The notes under the pieces were generated by a model. That model did not search any database and was not told the DNA's origin. It saw only the letters and a list, made by a program, of their open reading frames with translations. 7,505 nucleotides of DNA from Kiritimatiellia bacterium (GTDB lineage: Bacteria > Verrucomicrobiota > Kiritimatiellia > RFP12 > UBA1067): positions 1 through 7,505 of the forward strand of contig CAAGNL010000486.1 in the NCBI GenBank assembly GCA_900771305.1, given 5' to 3'. The position numbers and the translations under genes are program-made. Each line of letters starts with the position of its first letter. Position 1 is the first letter of the stretch. This document shows, in pieces, positions 6,017 through 7,505 of this stretch.

Positions 6017-6025
6017 TGGTATACT
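6017..6025 (+). promoter_or_regulatory. Extended -10 immediately before the kinase start
   Basis: TGG-TATACT (6017-6025) fits an extended -10 with five of six consensus bases. The position where a -35 would lie with the 19-bp spacing (5995-6000, CTGCGC) matches poorly. Transcription would start near 6032, essentially at the ATG at 6033, so the mRNA would be leaderless or nearly so. Confidence 0.5.
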
Positions 6026-6032
6026 CATGGGC

Positions 6033-7031
6033 ATGAAACCGACAATCGAGCGCTATGGCAGCGGGCACATCAACGAGACCTACCTCATGACGTGTCCCGA
6101 AGGACCCAAGTACATCCTCCAGAAGATCAACACCTCGATCTTCCCCGACGTGGATGCGCTGATGGAGAACATCCGCCGCGTGACGGCGCACATCCGTTCG
6201 AAGCACCCGGACGATCCGCGGTGCACGCTCACGGTGCTGGACTACGCGAAACCGTGGCGCCAGTACGCCTTCATCGCGGGTGCGCGCACGGTCGACCTCA
6301 TCGAGCGCCCCGAGCAGGCGTTCAAGGTGGCGCAGGCATTCGCGAAGTTCCAGAACGACCTGGCGGACCTTCCAGCGCCGCGGCTCCACGACATCATTCC
6401 GCATTTCCACGACACGCGTTCCCGGCTTGCGCAGCTCGACGCGGCGGCGAAGGCCGACGTGAGGGGGCGCCTCAAGGACGTCGCCGAGGAGATGGCGTTC
6501 GTCGAGGCGCATCGCGCCGAGGCGGGACGCATTCTCGACCTGATGGCGAGCGGGGCGATTCCCGAGCGCATCACGCACAACGACACGAAGATCAACAACG
6601 TGATGCTGGACGACGTGACGAACGAGGGCGTGGCGGTGATCGACCTCGACACGACGATGCCGGGCTGCGCGCTCTATGACTTCGGCGACATGGTGCGTAC
6701 CTCGACGGCCGCGGCCGCCGAGGACGAGCGTGACCTTTCGAAGGTGTTCTCGCGCAAGGAGTACTTCGAACAGCTCGTGAAGGGCTATCTCTCCGAGGCG
6801 AAGTTCCTCAACGACGCCGAGCTCGAGAACCTCGCGTTCTCGGGGCGGCTCATCACGTTCACGATCGGTGTCAGGTTCCTCACGGACTATCTGGCGGGCG
6901 ACGTCTATTTCCACACGACGTGCGAGGACCACAACCTCGTGCGGTGCCGCACCCAGTTCAAGATGGTGAAGTCCATGGAGGAGCAGGCGGACGCCTACGA
7001 GGCGATCGTGCGGGCCGTAGCGGGAAGGTGA
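6033..7031 (+). CDS. Aminoglycoside-phosphotransferase-fold sugar kinase, NahK-like (N-acetylhexosamine 1-kinase family)
   Basis: This encodes 332 residues. The nucleotide loop 'YGSGHINETY' is at 8-17, and a likely ATP-binding lysine is K31 in 'YILQKIN'. The catalytic loop 'THNDTKINNVMLDD' starts at 181, with catalytic base D184 and metal ligand N189 in HxDxxxxN. The metal motif 'VIDLDT' includes D204, followed by 'MPGCALYDFGDMVR'. The whole pattern, including 'GVRFLTDYLAGDVYF' and 'HNLVRCRTQFK' near the C-terminus, matches the family of Bifidobacterium NahK/LnpB, which phosphorylates GlcNAc or GalNAc at C1 and is often mislabelled 'mucin desulfatase'. The substrate here is inferred. ATG 6027 is an alternative in-frame start two codons earlier; neither has a Shine-Dalgarno site, and a -10 box ends at 6025. 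The enzyme is cytoplasmic and would feed amino sugars to UDP-sugar synthesis or salvage. Confidence 0.85.
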   Translation: MKPTIERYGSGHINETYLMTCPEGPKYILQKINTSIFPDVDALMENIRRVTAHIRSKHPDDPRCTLTVLDYAKPWRQYAFIAGARTVDLIERPEQAFKVAQAFAKFQNDLADLPAPRLHDIIPHFHDTRSRLAQLDAAAKADVRGRLKDVAEEMAFVEAHRAEAGRILDLMASGAIPERITHNDTKINNVMLDDVTNEGVAVIDLDTTMPGCALYDFGDMVRTSTAAAAEDERDLSKVFSRKEYFEQLVKGYLSEAKFLNDAELENLAFSGRLITFTIGVRFLTDYLAGDVYFHTTCEDHNLVRCRTQFKMVKSMEEQADAYEAIVRAVAGR

Positions 7032-7038
7032 GACGGGT

Positions 7039-7505
7039 ATGTCGGTGAAGCGACAGGTCTGGGCATTTGACTGCGAGTGGGCCCCCGACGTGACGGCGGG
7101 GCGCCGCCTCTATCATCTCGGCGTGGATGTTCCGGATGACGAGGTGATGCGGGTGATGTGGGAGAACGGTCCCGACTTCGACCGGGAGATCAATCCCCAG
7201 CCGTTCCTCAAGACCGTGCTCTGCCGCATCGTCTCCATCGCGACCGTGGTCCGCGTGGAGGAGCAGGATGGCGGTGTCAAGCTCCATCTCTGGGCGCTGC
7301 CCGAGAATCCTGAGGACAAGTCCCTCACCGAGGCGGACATCCTCAGGCGCTATCTCGAGAAGTTCGGCACGGCGAATCCGCTTCTGGTCGGCTACAACTC
7401 GAAGAACGCCGACATGCACATCCTCGCCCAGCGGGCCATCGTGAACGGTCTGCGTCTGCCCTCCTTCGCGCACCAGATGGAGTGCAAGCCCTGGGAGATG
7501 AACGC
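7039..7505 (+). CDS. Predicted DEDD-type 3'-5' exonuclease (PolB-like exonuclease domain), 3' end outside the window
   Basis: The first 155 residues are present and the frame runs off the right edge. The ATG at 7039 is 7 bp past the kinase stop and is preceded by AGGTGA (7026-7031), which includes that stop, so translation is probably coupled. The ExoI motif is 'WAFDCEW' with D11 and E13, and the ExoII motif is 'GYNSKNADMHIL' with D125; these are three of the four metal-binding acids of the DEDD superfamily. The last one (ExoIII) would lie beyond the window. The layout, with a long insert of about 110 residues between ExoI and ExoII including 'FLKTVLCRIVSIATV', fits the stand-alone predicted PolB-like exonuclease group. 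It should degrade DNA or RNA from the 3' end in repair or processing; nothing links it to sugar metabolism except the shared transcript. Confidence 0.85.
   Translation, partial: MSVKRQVWAFDCEWAPDVTAGRRLYHLGVDVPDDEVMRVMWENGPDFDREINPQPFLKTVLCRIVSIATVVRVEEQDGGVKLHLWALPENPEDKSLTEADILRRYLEKFGTANPLLVGYNSKNADMHILAQRAIVNGLRLPSFAHQMECKPWEMN

Noticed and set aside
5874..6932. 352-residue minus-strand frame opposite the kinase, and the 6958-7473 minus-strand frame opposite the exonuclease
   Set aside because: The plus-strand frames carry clear kinase and exonuclease motifs; the antisense frames are Arg/Val/His-rich shadows.

Overview
The window looks like chromosomal DNA of a high-GC, Gram-negative bacterium of the Verrucomicrobiota/Kiritimatiellota kind, probably gut-associated. 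This rests on one very large exported protein that combines autotransporter-associated beta-strand repeats, a PA14 domain and an L-type-lectin-like domain, and on a sugar kinase of the Bifidobacterium NahK type. The taxonomic guess is inference; no rRNA or other marker gene is present.

Left part (1-2395). This half is visibly less GC-rich and carries two toxin-antitoxin-type modules facing right. Module 1 (158-1060) is three tightly overlapping genes: a 66-aa protein of unknown family, a 92-aa antitoxin-like protein and an intact PIN-domain (VapC-like) toxin. Module 2 (1336-1925) is a DUF433 antitoxin followed by a DUF5615 PIN-like toxin. That toxin frame is cut by one in-frame TGA exactly between two conserved active-site aspartates, and the rest of the domain is preserved after it. 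Between the modules lies a GC-rich intergenic block with two perfect hairpins that looks like a dispersed repeat. To the right of module 2, on the minus strand, is a protein-like but interrupted reading frame, probably a gene remnant.

Right part (2396-7505). This half is strongly GC-rich, with codons favouring G or C in third position. A 1153-aa secreted surface protein is followed by a 146-bp scrap (5858-6003) that encodes a second version of the same kind of C-terminus in another frame. Next comes a 332-aa aminoglycoside-phosphotransferase-fold sugar kinase, whose start sits right behind a -10 box (possibly leaderless). Last is the first 155 residues of a DEDD-type 3'-5' exonuclease that runs off the window. 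Its start is 7 bp past the kinase stop, so the two are probably co-transcribed.

Four candidate promoters were found (before 158, 1336, 2396 and 6033). All have an extended -10 of the form TGN-TAnnnT. In the first three the -35 hexamer starts exactly 25 bp before the -10, a 19-bp spacer. No tRNA, rRNA, CRISPR array, transposase or attachment site is visible.
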